This document shows, piece after piece, positions 25,501 to 37,929 of a stretch of DNA of 64,000 nt. Both the position numbers and the translations under genes were made by a program. Positions within the stretch are counted from its first letter, which is position 1. Each line of letters begins with the position of its first letter. The stretch lies in contig JAIXMO010000035.1 of the NCBI GenBank assembly GCA_025677825.1, positions 271,507-335,506 of the forward strand. Reading direction: 5' to 3'. Under the pieces are notes generated by a model, which saw nothing but the letters and a program-made list of their open reading frames with translations, made no database searches and was not told the origin of the DNA. The stretch comes from Helicostylum pulchrum. Taxonomy: Eukaryota; Mucoromycota; Mucoromycetes; Mucorales; Mucoraceae.

Positions 25501-28264
25501 ATGACCTGTACGAGATCCCCCCTGAAGGTTTATGTCATCAACACCTTTACGAACTTTACTTGTCTGGCAACCATTTAGCTTCATTACCAGCTGACGATAT
25601 TGAAAAGCTTAGTTATTTGCGTGTGTTGGCAGTCAATGGTAACAAATTACAAACGTTGCCTGCGGAAATAGGTAAGCTTCGCAAGTTGTTGGTACTGGAT
25701 GTAGGTAACAATGTTTTAAAATACAATATTTCAAATTGGCCGTATGACTGGAATTGGAATTGGAACCTTGGACTTAAATACCTGAATCTGTCTGGTAATA
25801 AACGACTGGAGATTAAAAAGACACGCCCGGATATACACAACCCCAAGGAAAAGAATTTATCTGATTTCAGTGCGTTAACACGGTTAAGAATGCTGGGATT
25901 AATGGATGTTACTATCTTGGACGTCTCTACACCGGACGAATTTCACGATCGACGTGTACGTACCTCGCCTTCTGAAGTCAATAGTATGTCATACGGTGTT
26001 GCAGATTGGTTAGGACCCAGTGATCATTTAGCTACGTGGGACCTCGTTCTACCTCGATTTAGAAACCGAGACGACGAATGCTTGCTTGGCTTATTTGACG
26101 GACGCCGACAAAACAAAACTGGATGTAAATTAACTCGATTCTTGAACGATAATTTAACCTTTCAATTTACAAACGAGTTGGAAAAGAGTAAAAATGACGA
26201 TACGATTGTCTCGGCATTACGAAGAACGTTTTTAGCGCTGGAAAAGGAGTTTGGGTCGATGGATACAGAGGAAAAGGAGACCGGTGCTTCTGCTCTGTTG
26301 TGTTACATCTCGGGCACAAAGTTGTATGTTGCCAATGTAGGTGATGCTTTAGCTGTGTTGTCAAGAAATAATGGTCAAGCTCATGAAATCACCCAAAAGC
26401 ATATCCCCTTAAATCCAAGTGAGATATCAAGAATTCGCGCTGCTGGTGGTTACGTATCTAACGCTGGTCTTTTAAACGATGAGTTAAACGTGTCGCGTAG
26501 TTTTGGTTACTATCATTTAATTCCTGTGGTCAATGCTAATCCGTTTATTTCTTGTATCAATTTGGCTGAAAATGACGAGTTTGTAATCATGGCCTCGCGT
26601 GGACTTTGGGACCGTATCTCGTACCAAACTGCAGTGGATATCGCTAGAACTGAAAAAGATGATTTAATGATTGCCGCACAAAAATTACGTGATTTTGCTA
26701 TTACATATGGTGCCGATGATAATATTATGGTCATGATTATTGGTGTAGGTGATTTGTTTGATAAACGTGATAAACGGTTCCGTAATTTACGTGCTCTTGG
26801 TGGTAATCGAACAGGCGGCGCAGATACATCTATTATGGATGATGGATTATCTTTATCCAAGAACAAACGTCGACTTAAAGATGAATTCCCTAGTGATTCA
26901 ACACTTGCTAGATTGGATAGAGAAGTACCTCCACCTACAAACCAGGTTGCTCTTGTGTTTACAGATATTAAAAGTTCTACCTTATTGTGGGATACACAAC
27001 CTGAAGATATGCGATCTGCCATCAAGATTCATGATGCAGTAATGCGTCGTACACTAAGAAGTATCGGTGGTTATGAAGTAAAGACAGAAGGTGATGCATT
27101 TATGGTCTGTTTCCAAGATACCATCTCTGCTTTACTTTGGTGTTTCACAGTTCAATTACAATTATTAGAAGCGGATTGGCCAGCAGGTATTTTGGAAACC
27201 GAAGAAGGACGAGAGATTCAAAAGGATACTACGACTATTTATCGTGGTTTGTCTGTACGTATGGGTATTCATTTAGGTACACCTGTGTATGAACGTAATC
27301 CAATTACTAAGCGCATGGATTATTTTGGCCCTGTTGTCAATAAAGCAAGTCGTATCTGTAACGCAGCGGATGGTGGCCAAATTTGCGTATCTTCTGATGT
27401 GATTGCAGCGCTTCGAGAAATGCCTGGTGTATTTAGTGACGAAGAGTTGAATCCTCAAGCGCTAGCTGATAATAATACAAATGCACATACACATTCAATT
27501 AGTCGAGACGTACAACAAATTAAAAGACTTGGTTTCCATGTGGTAGAGATGGGCGAGAGAAGATTAAAGGGGTTAGAGACACCTGAAATGCTTTCACTAG
27601 TCTATCCAAAGCAGCTCTCAGGTCGTATGGAAATGGAAAAGAATGAAGTGATTGCGGCTCCACCTTCTATCATTACAACACCGACACCACAATTGGAACA
27701 TCCGTCTGAACCGTCTGCGTTGTATGGAGGAGAATCGGCTGAAGGTCATGCACTGAGTATAAGACAAGCAAGACAAATTGATCCATCGTTTGTGGTCAAC
27801 TTGAGCAATTTGGCTATTCGATTAGAGTCTATTACAACAGGCGCAGTGTTGAACAGGAACAGTAAAGAAGGACATTTGTATACGCGTACAAATACACCTT
27901 CGGGTCTTGTGGGTATCACAGAATTAGAATCTAGTATTGGGAACTCAAATTATACACAAGCCTTTAATAAGCGTATGAATGAAGTAGCTTCGGATGAAGA
28001 ATTACTTATGCTGATAGAAAATTTTGTAACTCGAATTGAAGTAAGTCTTTTTATATATGTATTTACACGAAAAAAAAAAACTAACTAACTCTGTTTAATT
28101 TTTAGAATGCTGCATCTTCACTTTATTTACAAAAAATGGGTAACTTTGCAGGTGTATTAGAAAAACTCGGTGAGGCTATTGAATTAGACCCGACACATAT
28201 CTTAAGAGCACTTCAAATATATTCTGAAGTCGCAGGATTAACAAAGAAACCTTCTGGTTTATAA
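22509..28264 (+). CDS. Adenylate cyclase (Cyr1 type)
   Basis: Nine exons by my reading: 22509-22569, 22651-22728, 22795-23072, 23153-23162 (10 nt, tentative), 23253-23335, 23410-23589, 23666-23819, 23893-28040 and 28106-28264, about 1716 aa. Domain order matches fungal Ras/G-alpha-controlled cyclases. A disordered N-terminus is followed by a Ras-association-like fold (YCIRIFRPDGTFGTL to FRFTFGP). Then come about 20 leucine-rich repeats, interrupted by a Pro-rich insert at ~25,190-25,400, and a PP2C-like domain. The class III cyclase domain has the two metal aspartates in FTDIKSST and TEGDAFMV, and FGPVVNKASRI. The PP2C-like part looks inactive: GLFDGRR replaces the usual DGH and ASRGLWD replaces ASDGLWD. 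The enzyme makes cAMP at the plasma membrane for PKA signalling. The C-terminal exon encodes a helical tail. Confidence 0.95.
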
Positions 28265-28432
28265 ACAGAGAGAAACCCCCTCCCCAATTGTAATTATTAT
28301 ACCTTTTTTTTTTCTGTACAAAAATAAAAAGTTTATTTAGAATGTACGTGTTACTTTTTATTACAGTCAAAAAAAAAAAATTCTCACGATGAGTTATTTC
28401 ATGTGATTGCAAGCATTGATAGCTTTTTTTTT
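28265..28432. other. 3' flank of adenylate cyclase
   Basis: Short AT-rich convergent spacer with A and T runs; nothing else seen. Confidence 0.4.
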
Positions 28433-28743
28433 TTACTTTATGTTTGAGTACAATTGTTTTAGTTGACGCGTATAGAATAGCAAGTCTCTTTGCATAATTG
28501 GTTTTTTTTTAAAAGAGGGAATTTGAGAGAGGTTTGATTGTGCAACATCTTTTGCAAAAAATTGAATTGGATTATTTGGCAGTAGAACCTCAAGGCAATC
28601 TACATTGTTATGGTTAGTTTTATTATCTAGCGTGTCTGCACGAAAAAAAGGCCTACTGCTGCATGTTGGTATAATTTCCAACCCGGAATTTGATTTGCAT
28701 GAATTTTTCTTGGGTGCGTCCAATAAATCAGTTTCAAGATTCT
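28433..28743 (-). CDS. Possible exon of an unrecognised small protein
   Basis: An open frame of about 100 codons begins after an AG acceptor near 28744 and ends at 28433 with KKPIMQRDLLFYTRQLKQLY. The last 25 residues look like a real helical C-terminus. No ATG lies in this frame near the 5' end, and upstream the strand runs into a C/G homopolymer (28767-28782) that could hide an assembly error. If real, it is the last exon of a gene whose first exon I could not place. Low confidence. Confidence 0.3.
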
Positions 28744-29476
28744 ACTTGGAATAAAAGTACACAACCCCCCCCCCCCCCCCTCCTCCTCCTCCCAGAACAG
28801 TAATCACTGCTAACATACCCCCTTCTTCAATCTTAATACAATAGAAGAAATTAAGATTCAGTTTCGGTATATAAATAGTAAGGTTATTATTTATTCATCA
28901 TTCGACAGATTGCATTGTTTATGTAGTACTGACAGTATATAAATGCGATTGCCCATAAGGCAGCGATAGTTTCTTAACCGAGTGTCTTTACTGATTCGTA
29001 TTCTATACAGTAAAAAAATAACTAGCTGAGCGCTATTGGGTGATGATAATGATTTAAAAGCACCCGTAGTGTCCGCAACACCGATCTTTTTTTTTTTGCA
29101 ATAAAAAAAAATCGGGTGAGGATAAAACGCAATTACTATCTTTGAAGTAGCTTATTAGTTATGTATGAAAAAGATGAAATGATAAAACATTGCAATCGAT
29201 TAAAAATACGTTAAACCCTGAACAAAGCTTCACGAAAAAAATAAAATAATAGGGTCCCATTGGGAAAATAAAGACCGCGGTTACTGTATTCTCGAGGGAA
29301 AAGCGGAACCAAAAGCATCGACAAGTTACTTTGTGACACAACTCTAAATACCCAATCAATGAGTACCCAAATAAAAAAATAACTTGAGTTTTTCTCGTTT
29401 TCTCTCTTTTTCCTTTTTTTTTATCTCTCTCTTTATTTTCTCGTAAAAAAATATATATATATAAAATAGAGTCGAG
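28744..29476. other. Spacer with poly-C run and TA-rich promoter
   Basis: No supported gene. A run of 16 C's at 28767-28782 is followed by CTCCTCCTC. An ATATATATAAA stretch at about 29451-29466 precedes the ATG at 29477 and is a plausible core promoter. Confidence 0.45.
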
Positions 29477-32400
29477 ATGACTGACGTTGAAAAGAAACAA
29501 GAAACTACTGAACCAGCTACCGTGATGACTGATTCAGAACCCCAACCTATTACTACTACTAGTCCTGAACCTACTTGTCCTAAACCTGAAACTATCGATA
29601 AAGACTCGGACAAAGGTGCCCCAGAAGAATTCTCGGATGCAGTGGATGAAATGAACATAAAGACAGCTCAAGATTTAAGTCAAGTTATTTCTCAACTTCA
29701 AGGTACCGTGATTAGCACCACTACCACCACGACCACTACCAGCAATAAACAAGAGGATGTGAAACCATCATCATTGGAAGAATTAGATACCAGCTCAATT
29801 AACGGAGAATTCCCGATAAAGGCGGACATTGATAATAGCCATATCTCTGCTCCAAGTGAGCCTGATTCTCCTCGTCCAAGAGCTACTGATTTAAAAATTG
29901 CTACCCATTTTGAACAAATTCGTACCTCAATTGATGTTCCTTCTGATCAAAACATGGCTGATTTTGTTACTCCTCCTACTCCAGGTCTTGCTCCTCCCTC
30001 AGCCATGATGTTGGATGATAATGAACATGATGATAATAATGATGGTGACTTACCAAAGAAGTCCACTGCAGAAGAAGTAGTAGCTGAAAAAATTACTACC
30101 TCGGCTTCTACACCTGTACCTGTTACTGTAGCTGCTACTCCTGCTAAACCTACTACATCCGCTATTACTTTATCAAATATTGATTTTGATCTAGTTAAAC
30201 CCAACTTTTTAACACCCAGAGCCCAAGAAAGATACGGTAAGTGCTTATAAAAATAATAGTGGGAAAAAGAAAAGATATTCATATAATGTATTAGATGTTG
30301 AAATGATGAATGGTATGAACCTTTTTTTCAACAACAAGTTTTCGCAAGCAAAAGCAACTTTTGAAAAGAGAGCAAGAGAGTAAGATTGAGGTGTTTTATT
30401 AAGATTTTTTGTTGTGATTAAATTTCTAACGTAAAAAGTGATATAGTGATCCCTTGTATGCTTTAGGTCTTGGATCAATGGCATTTATTAAAGGTAAGAT
30501 AAAATAAACACCTCCGCACAAGTTATTTTTTTTACTCAACCTACTTTAAATTCCTATCGTGTAACAATGTAGCTATTACAGTAAGTATTTTTTTTTTTTT
30601 ACTTTTGATCACCAACATATATGCGTATACATATTCAATTTTTTTGTTTAGTCGTATAATACTAAAGATGTAGATTCAGCACTATCTACATTAACCGAGA
30701 CGTATTTATTTGCCAACGCACAAATCGAAGCAGCATACGCAAAGAAACCTTTAAAGGACACGGTATCACATTATATCACCAACTTGATTGGATCCAACTC
30801 TACTCATCTTCCTACCAACACTCGTCCCTTGACCAGATTTGAACTCCAAGAACAAATCTTTATACCTAATGGTGCTCTTCGTGCCCATGTTATCAAAGCC
30901 GAATGTGGGTTATTGATGGCTATCATATACCTCTCTATGGAAACAGTTGTTGGATACCTTAAAGCTGGATTAAACCTTCGCAGAGGTAAAAAAAAAAAAG
31001 GGGGGGGGGAAGGGGGTAGATATATATTCAAGAGATATATACTTATGTAATTTTTTTTTATATATATAGCGTACAATAGTTACAGTCTTGTTTGGCAAGA
31101 ATATAAACGTATGGGACAAGATTTTAATAAACATATGGACCAAGATACGATTTCAGCTATTCAGTTTGGTATTGGTTCAGTTCATTTATTGCTTGCTTCT
31201 TTACCTCCCAAGATTTTAAAGATTGTATCGGCATTTGGATGGACTGCTGATAAACATCTTGGATTTGCTTTATTAAAATTGTGTTTGGAAGGAAAGCGTA
31301 TTCGATCCCCACTTGCTTCGTTAATGTAAGTGTGTGTGCGTGTGTGTATATACGTTATGATTATATATTAACTCTTTTTTTTATGTTTAGGTTATTGTCT
31401 TATTATGTCATTCTTACTTCTTATGCACCTCAAGTTCTCACTCGTGAACTTATTCAGCCCGCTATCGAATGTTTATTGGACGCGCAAAAGTGTTACCCCA
31501 ACTCCGCCTTCTTTTTATTCTTTGCTGGTCGCGTATCACGTCTTGCACGTAACTTGCCACTTTCCACACAATCCTTTGTTTACACCATTGAAGTGACTGA
31601 AGGAGACTGGGCCGAGACAACTATTGGACACTTGGCCACGTTTGAAATTGCGTTTAATTCAGCTATGGGCTTAGACTGGTCCAGTGCAGCAGTACGTGCA
31701 TTAGAACTTCAAACCAAATACAACTCACCTGCATTCCTCAAATACTTTTACGGTGCCTGTATGGAGATGCTCGGTAACCGTACCGAAGCTATTTTAGCGT
31801 TTGCAGAAGCACCTGGATTAGTTGATAAAAAGCGAAACTCACAACCTGAAATATACGTTGCTAATCGAGTTGCGTTCTTTGAGATTAGCGGGTACCAAGA
31901 TTTAGATTTCAGTTTACCAGCACTTGAAATCTTGTTTACTTGGAACGCTTTCCCTTGCATGTCACCAGCTTCGCTTGAGAAGTGTTTAGAGTTGATTGAG
32001 AATACGTTGGAGTTGATTTATGAACGTGAGAAGTTAGAATATGATATTCGTACGGTGGAGTTGGTGCCTAGTACAGCTACACCTGATTATTATGATCAAC
32101 GTGGTACTTTGTTGTTAATGAAGGCATCTATATACAATGCGCTTCATCGATTCTCGGAAGGCATTGTTCACCTTAATTGGATCATTGATAATAAGGAAAA
32201 GTTTAAACATACAAATTGGGTCGTGCCTTTTGCGTTCTGGGAATCTGGAAATATTTGTTGGGGAACTGAAGAGTATAAGAGAGCAAGAGCTCTTTGGGAG
32301 TCTACTTTAACTTATGGCGGATATGATTTTGAATACAGATTAGCTACTGTAAGTAATTTTAGAGCGAAAAAAAAAGAATAACACTAATTTTTTTTAAATG

Positions 32401-32552
32401 TGTAGCGCTTAAATCTTGCTATTCAACATGCTATTGAATCAGGCGTTCCAGAAACTGCAGTACCTAAACCAGACAAAGGAAAGACCACACACGGTCGTAA
32501 GAGGATGTCCATTGTTCCTTCAAAATCTACTGGAAGTATCCTAACAACATAA
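29477..32552 (+). CDS. TTC39/Iml2 family TPR protein
   Basis: Eight exons: 29477-30236, 30295-30379, 30447-30493, 30573-30580 (only 8 nt), 30652-30985, 31070-31325, 31391-32348 and 32406-32552, 864 aa, all in phase. The first ~240 residues are disordered and rich in Thr, Glu and Pro. The family domain starts at GMNLFFNNKFSQAKATFE, continues through DPLYALGLGSMAFIKAIT and LTETYLFANAQIE, and runs to the YGGYDFEYRLATRLNLA end block. This order matches the Iml2/TTC39 family of outer-membrane or inclusion-body-clearing TPR proteins. In yeast, Iml2 is linked to clearing misfolded proteins from inclusion bodies; that role is carried over by family only. The basic C-terminus (GRKRMS) is lineage-specific. 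Confidence 0.9.
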
Positions 32553-32922
32553 AGAAACTTATTATGCTTTAACTCTATATCTTACTCATAATATGCTATA
32601 TATATGGCTTGTCTATAATAATATAATACTTGGGATTTTTTTTTCTACCTTTTTTTAATATATATAAATCTTTTTTTTCGTTTTATGATCTGTTACCTCT
32701 CTCCCCTCAAATTGTCCTATTTTTTAAAAAATAAAATAAACAAACATCCCCTTTTTTCTGCCTTTATTATTAAAATAATGTACCACAAAGAACTTACTTT
32801 TTGTTGACATAATACTCGAAACAAAAACCGTTTTTTTTAAATAAAGGGCTAAAAAATAAAATAAAATAAAAATCGCACATATAAATACAAGTTGTTTTAA
32901 TCTTTATAAACTGTTAAAAAAA
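32553..32922. other. Spacer, no gene seen
   Basis: AT-rich 370-bp spacer between co-directional genes; T runs and AATAAA-like motifs only. Confidence 0.4.
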
Positions 32923-34218
32923 ATGCTTACAAATTCTACCCTATGTCAATGGGACTTTAAATTCTTTCCAATCCTTTGCCATGATAAAACCATATTGCTA
33001 TACGAGCTTGTTTCACATTTCTTCCGTTTTATCGCTCGTCTTGTTATCGCTAACGCAGCAAGCTATTTATTCTACAAAATCTGTTACAACAATAAGGCTG
33101 AGGAAGTTATTTCACCCGAAGAAGCTATTTCACCTGATGTCACTGTGTTAACACATCCATCTCTTGAACAGCAACCCAGACTACCCACTAAAAATTATCT
33201 AACTAAATCCACGGCTATTATCAATGATTGGATCTATAAAAGCAAGTGTGTAGAGTTCCATACCGTTATTCCAGATTACCCTACCGTACTCGATCAAAAG
33301 AAATTCAGTCGACTTGTAATGATCGAGCTATTAGTTTCCTTCCAAAAGTCCCGTTTACAAAGGTTAATTAGACAAACACTTTTAAAACCCGATATCAGTG
33401 CAATCCGACGTATCAATGCCGTATCTACACTATTCTTGTTAGTACTTGGCATTGAATTTACTAAGCCCAACGTTAAAAAGTTGTCTGCAGGAATTCTTTC
33501 CACCAGTAATGAATACGCCAGTAAACAATTTTTTAAATGGATGGCGCCATTTGATGTAACTGAAAGGAAACTAATGTTGAAACTTGGATTTGATGAAGGA
33601 AAGTACAAGCTCCCCGTAAATACGCCTGATCCAATAATTGCACTCGAGAACTTTATAAAAAGAGATAAGTTTATGACACGTCCTGATCGGCCTGATATTT
33701 CTAAAAAGAGTAAACGTGTACTGAAACGCTTTCGATATATGACACCTGAAAATTTTGCAGCAAAGATAACTGAAATCAAGAATGGGATATACGATACAAA
33801 AATAGAATCACAGCGGTTATCGGCAGAATTGCATGATAAAAATAAAGAACTTGTAAAAAATCGCAATCATAGGTTTCTTCCAGTAGATGAAACAATTGAC
33901 GTTTTAAAGCGGATCATGATAGCTAGAAAAAAGAACCAAGAACTTTTAGTTAGAGCAGAAAAAATAAAGTCCAGGAAAAAAGATCGTGAATTGTATAACG
34001 CAATCTTTGAAGCTAACTCAAATGCTATCGATGTATATGGTACTCCAATCGATCAACTTGTGATGCGTATTGCAGAAGCCAGAATTGAATATGAGGAAAT
34101 GTTACATAGTGTGTTTGATTTTCGAAAGAAACTTGATAAATATGAAGAAAAGTATGCTGATTGGATATTAGAGAAAATAGCATGTCGTTTTCCTGTCAAT
34201 GAATGGACTGATAAATAA
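32923..34218 (+). CDS. Unrecognised intronless 431-aa protein with one N-terminal membrane-like segment
   Basis: Single frame from ATG 32923 to stop 34218. Residues ~25-55 form a hydrophobic stretch (LVSHFFRFIARLVIANAASYL) that could anchor the protein. After an acidic linker, residues ~100-250 are mixed alpha-helical. Residues ~250-430 are highly charged and Lys-rich with heptad-like spacing, likely coiled coil (KITEIKNGIYDTKIESQRL region; EMLHSVFDFRKKLDKYEEK). No catalytic motif or known domain was recognised. Codon use matches host genes and the frame is intact, so it is probably a real lineage-specific gene. Confidence 0.65.
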   Translation: MLTNSTLCQWDFKFFPILCHDKTILLYELVSHFFRFIARLVIANAASYLFYKICYNNKAEEVISPEEAISPDVTVLTHPSLEQQPRLPTKNYLTKSTAIINDWIYKSKCVEFHTVIPDYPTVLDQKKFSRLVMIELLVSFQKSRLQRLIRQTLLKPDISAIRRINAVSTLFLLVLGIEFTKPNVKKLSAGILSTSNEYASKQFFKWMAPFDVTERKLMLKLGFDEGKYKLPVNTPDPIIALENFIKRDKFMTRPDRPDISKKSKRVLKRFRYMTPENFAAKITEIKNGIYDTKIESQRLSAELHDKNKELVKNRNHRFLPVDETIDVLKRIMIARKKNQELLVRAEKIKSRKKDRELYNAIFEANSNAIDVYGTPIDQLVMRIAEARIEYEEMLHSVFDFRKKLDKYEEKYADWILEKIACRFPVNEWTDK

Positions 34219-34633
34219 AAACTTCTTTTTTTTTACATACATGTATAAACTGTTCTTCTCCTTTTTAAAAAGCCCAACAACGAATATATATTCTAACCAC
34301 AAGAAAAAAAGTCAAACAGATGCTTGTTGTGGTACAATAGTTGAAAACTTGTTAAAAAGAAAGAGAAGTTGTTACTGCCAATACCCTCATTTGGACAATT
34401 TATTTAAATGACAGTTTCCAACACTTTTGAATAAAACCTACGAAGTTGTAGTCACCGTGTACTCATTCCCAAATTGGTTATGTAGAAGCCAAAACTTTGA
34501 TGTAGTACTAAATTTAATAATTTAAAGCTTTTTTTTCTCTCCCCTTTTTTTATTATACACACAATAATTTTTTTTATTTTACTCTTCTTCTTCTTCTCCT
34601 TTATATATACTACTTCGTTTTTTTTATATATTA
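34219..34633. other. Spacer, no gene seen
   Basis: 415 bp, AT-rich, ending with a CTTCTT-rich leader and a TATATA stretch just before the ATG at 34634. Nothing else recognised. Confidence 0.4.
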
Positions 34634-37104
34634 ATGACAGATAGAGCTACAAGAACTCCGTCCACCATCAAAAGAAAGTCGTTGCTGTCTGAGTTGGGGA
34701 TTAAATCAGGAGACGGACAAGCAGCTCCTTCACATACACCTACACCACGAACCAGAACGACACCACCCTTAAACCGCCGTTCCAGTACTTCTGTCAAACC
34801 TTCTTCACCTTCAGTTTCCAAGACACGCTCTTTGACGTCTACTTCACCTCGTAAAGCAGCACCTGCACCAGTAAAAGTCGATCGTACGTCAAAGGTTTCA
34901 TCTGCAGTTTCTTCACCTACATCTCCTTCACCCAACAGAAGATCCATTGTGCCTTCCAGTCAACGATCTTCAACTATCTCTCCTTTAGCTCGTAGAGCTT
35001 CGCTTCAAGTAGGTGGCGGTTCACCTAACGGGTCTACTGTTCACAGCAAAAGAGTTTCTTCACCTGCAGGACTAGACTCTTTACAAGAAGTTAAAACTAT
35101 GAAGGAACAGGTAATGATATGAAAAAAAAAAATTGATTTTTATATGTTTTATTTTTTTCACTGATTACACGAAAAAACTTAGATTGTTCAACAGGAACTA
35201 CAACTGGTTGAAAAGGAACAAGAAATTCAAAAACTAAAAGAGTCTGAACAGGCTTTGAAAGAGTCTGAAAAAGCATTAAAGGAGTCTGAACGTACTTTGA
35301 AAGAATCTGAACGTACTTTAAAAGAGTCTGAAGCTAATTTGAAGGAATCTGAACGTATTTTGATGGAAGAGGTAAAGTTTAAATTTAAAATTTAAATTAC
35401 ATGTGTCTAAAAAAATCTTGGTGATTTTTTTTTGTAGAGTGAAAAAAAGGTATCTGAACTTTCTACAGAATTAAACCAGTTGAAAGAAAAACAACAAAAC
35501 TCGGTAAAGGATAATAACATAAGGGGAAAGGGGTATAGAATACTAACTATAATTGTTATAGAGTATTTTCAAGGAAACAGACATTGAACACCAGAAGAAA
35601 AGATTCGATTCGTTATCAAAAGACTATGACCAACAAGTCAGCAAGATCAAACAAACGTACGAAAACCAACACCAAATCGATTTAGAGCGACTTGAAAAAG
35701 AAAAGAACAGCTATGTACAACAATTAAGTTCGGAACAAACCATGCACGAAAACTTTAAAAAGGAACAAGAATCAATTATATCTGATTTAAAATCTCAAAT
35801 TGCGTCCATGGAAGAAGCTGCTTCCACAAGTCATGCTCGTAAAGTACAAACTGAGTTAGTTGCGTCTGAAGCTGCATTGGAAGAATTAAAGAGACAATCA
35901 CTACAGGCTACAGAGTCATTGGAACGCAGGTACCGTGATGAAATCAGACAGTTACAAAGTGGAAGTGATGATACAGCTCAAGCATGGTTAGAAAAGACTA
36001 GAGCTGCACAACAACAAGTAGACAAGTTACATGATGAATTATTAACAAAGGACTTAACACATAAGGAGACGATAGAAAACTTGATTGAAAAACATACATT
36101 TGAAATGGATCAACTGACAGAGAATTGTGAAAATAAAGAAACTGAAATTGAAGAACAGTCAAGTCATATTGAAGATTTATTGTTTCAAGTAGAGACATTA
36201 CAGAATTCACTTGAAGCAGCTACTGTTCGATTAGAGCATACAGCTAAATCTACTCCTACTACATCTAGCAACCATGACGATATTAATTCAGATACTCCTC
36301 ATGAACCTATTAAAAACATTCATCAAGAGTGCTTAAATCGAATTGATGTTAAACAAAAGGAATTACAAGATATCAAGAATAAAATGAAGGAGTTAAAGAA
36401 TACGCATGAAATTAAAATAAATCATTTAGATCAAGAAAAGGCAATTGCTCTTGCGGAATTACGTAAAACAATCACTGGTCTTGAACAGAAATCAGCAAGT
36501 TCAACAGGAACAAGTAAACCTTGTATTGATGAAGATAGATTAATTAATATTGCAGAGCAACACCGTAAAGAGATTACAACCATGCACCATCAATATCAAA
36601 CAGTAGTTGATTGTAAAGATAGAGAATTGGAAGATTACGCTTACAGAGTTAAAGCACTGGTAGCCGCAAAGCAAAAGGAAGTAGAGAAAATACACGTCGA
36701 AACTACTTCGACAATAGACCAATATGAACGTAATATTGAAGGATATGAGGTAAATAAAAGGTTTAAAATATTAGAAAGAAGTAGTTAACTGGGAAAAAAA
36801 ATTTCAGTATTATACTTTAATGATTTAATATATGAGAGATCCTTATAAAATATAAATAATAGAAAAAAATGAAGGAATATGAAACCAAATACCAAAAGTT
36901 GCAAGATAATGTTACTCACTGGGAAACCTTGACTAATAATAACCAAGCAATTATACAAGATATGAATACTGACTGTGCTTCACACCGCGATGAAAACGAG
37001 CAGCTTATACGGTGAGTCATTTAAACCTAAACACCTTATTTTATACTAACAAACCTTAATATTTTAGTCTCGTAAATCAATTACAGTCTGAATTACACTC
37101 ATAA
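34634..37104 (+). CDS. Long coiled-coil protein with basic Ser/Pro-rich head
   Basis: Six exons: 34634-35110, 35183-35371, 35438-35503, 35562-36749, 36863-37011 and 37068-37104, 701 aa. Residues 1-150 are Ser/Thr/Pro/Arg-rich and positively charged (LNRRSS, SPNRRS, LARRAS), as in microtubule-binding regions and kinase target sites. The rest is almost continuous coiled coil. Residues ~180-215 contain six near-identical KESE(x)LKESE heptads encoded by repetitive DNA. No CAP-Gly, zinc knuckle or motor domain was found, so although the layout recalls CLIP-type microtubule linkers, the diagnostic domain is absent. The function is unassigned; a cytoskeletal scaffold is the best guess. Confidence 0.8.
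35231..35350 (+). repeat. In-frame tandem repeat coding KESE-type heptads
   Basis: About six imperfect copies of a 21-nt unit (AAAGAGTCTGAA plus variants) inside exon 2 of the coiled-coil gene. The protein repeat is a seven-residue heptad, so length change would keep both frame and coiled-coil register. Confidence 0.75.
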
Positions 37105-37170
37105 ATAAACTTTTTTTTCACCCCGAAAAAAAAAAATCTTTTTTTCTTCTATATAACTTTTTATATAATA

Positions 37171-37608
37171 ATGAAATCTGTTCGTATTAACAACATTGAA
37201 GACTTTGACATCCAAGTCAAGGCTGCACTCGAGACCGGTAACCCTGTCTTTGTCTTATTTTTCGGTACTGCCGATGCTGAGACCTCAGAGTCTTGGTGTC
37301 CCGATTGTGTCATTGCCGATCCTTTGGTCCGTAAAGCTGTTCTCCAAGTCAAGGACTCTATTCTTTTAGAAGCTCCTGTTGGTGGACGTGATGAATGGAA
37401 GGGTAACACTACTCATCCTTACCGTGTTCGTTTCAACGTTCCTGCTATCCCCACTCTTTACAAATGGTCTACCGTAAGTGAATTATTATCCCTTTTTATT
37501 ATGTATATTATGTACTTACTTCTTATTTTATAGGCCGGTCCCGGTGAGTGTTTGGTTGAAGAAGATTGTGCTGATTATTCAAAGCTTCTCAAGTTTGTCG
37601 AAAACTAA
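37171..37608 (+). CDS. Thioredoxin-like protein, TXNDC17/TRP14 type
   Basis: Two exons, 37171-37473 and 37534-37608, 125 aa, the normal size for this family. The active site is ESWCPDCVIADP, i.e. the WCPDC motif that defines TXNDC17 rather than the WCGPC of classical thioredoxin. The cis-proline neighbourhood reads NVPAIPTLYKW, as expected. Members are cytosolic and reduce small disulfide substrates and cystine. Codon use is C-ending-rich, like the aldo-keto reductase, suggesting strong expression. It sits only ~65 bp after the stop of the coiled-coil gene. Confidence 0.93.
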
Positions 37609-37929
37609 ATATAATAAACTACTCCTTTATTTACACTTGCGTAGCAATTGATTAGAAATCAGCAAAAAGCTTATTAAGTGTTGATTTCTTTTTTTAAAAA
37701 ATTTAAACTGTTGTATATCTCTGCTTGCTTGTATGCAGTGATTCCGTGCTGGATGTACATAGTAAATATCACATGAATAGATCAAGGAGATTATTCTGAT
37801 ACCTTTTTTTACTGAAAATGTCAAAAAAAAAATCATGAAAAAGGCGGCTTTTTAATAGCATGAGAGTTTTTTTTTTTCTTCTTTTCTTCTCTCTCTCACA
37901 TATACATTTATAAATCTTACATTTCACTA

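Noticed and set aside
28767..28782. Run of 16 C's as a possible functional G-quadruplex
   Set aside because: A plain homopolymer beside CTC repeats; a sequencing or slippage product is the simpler reading.
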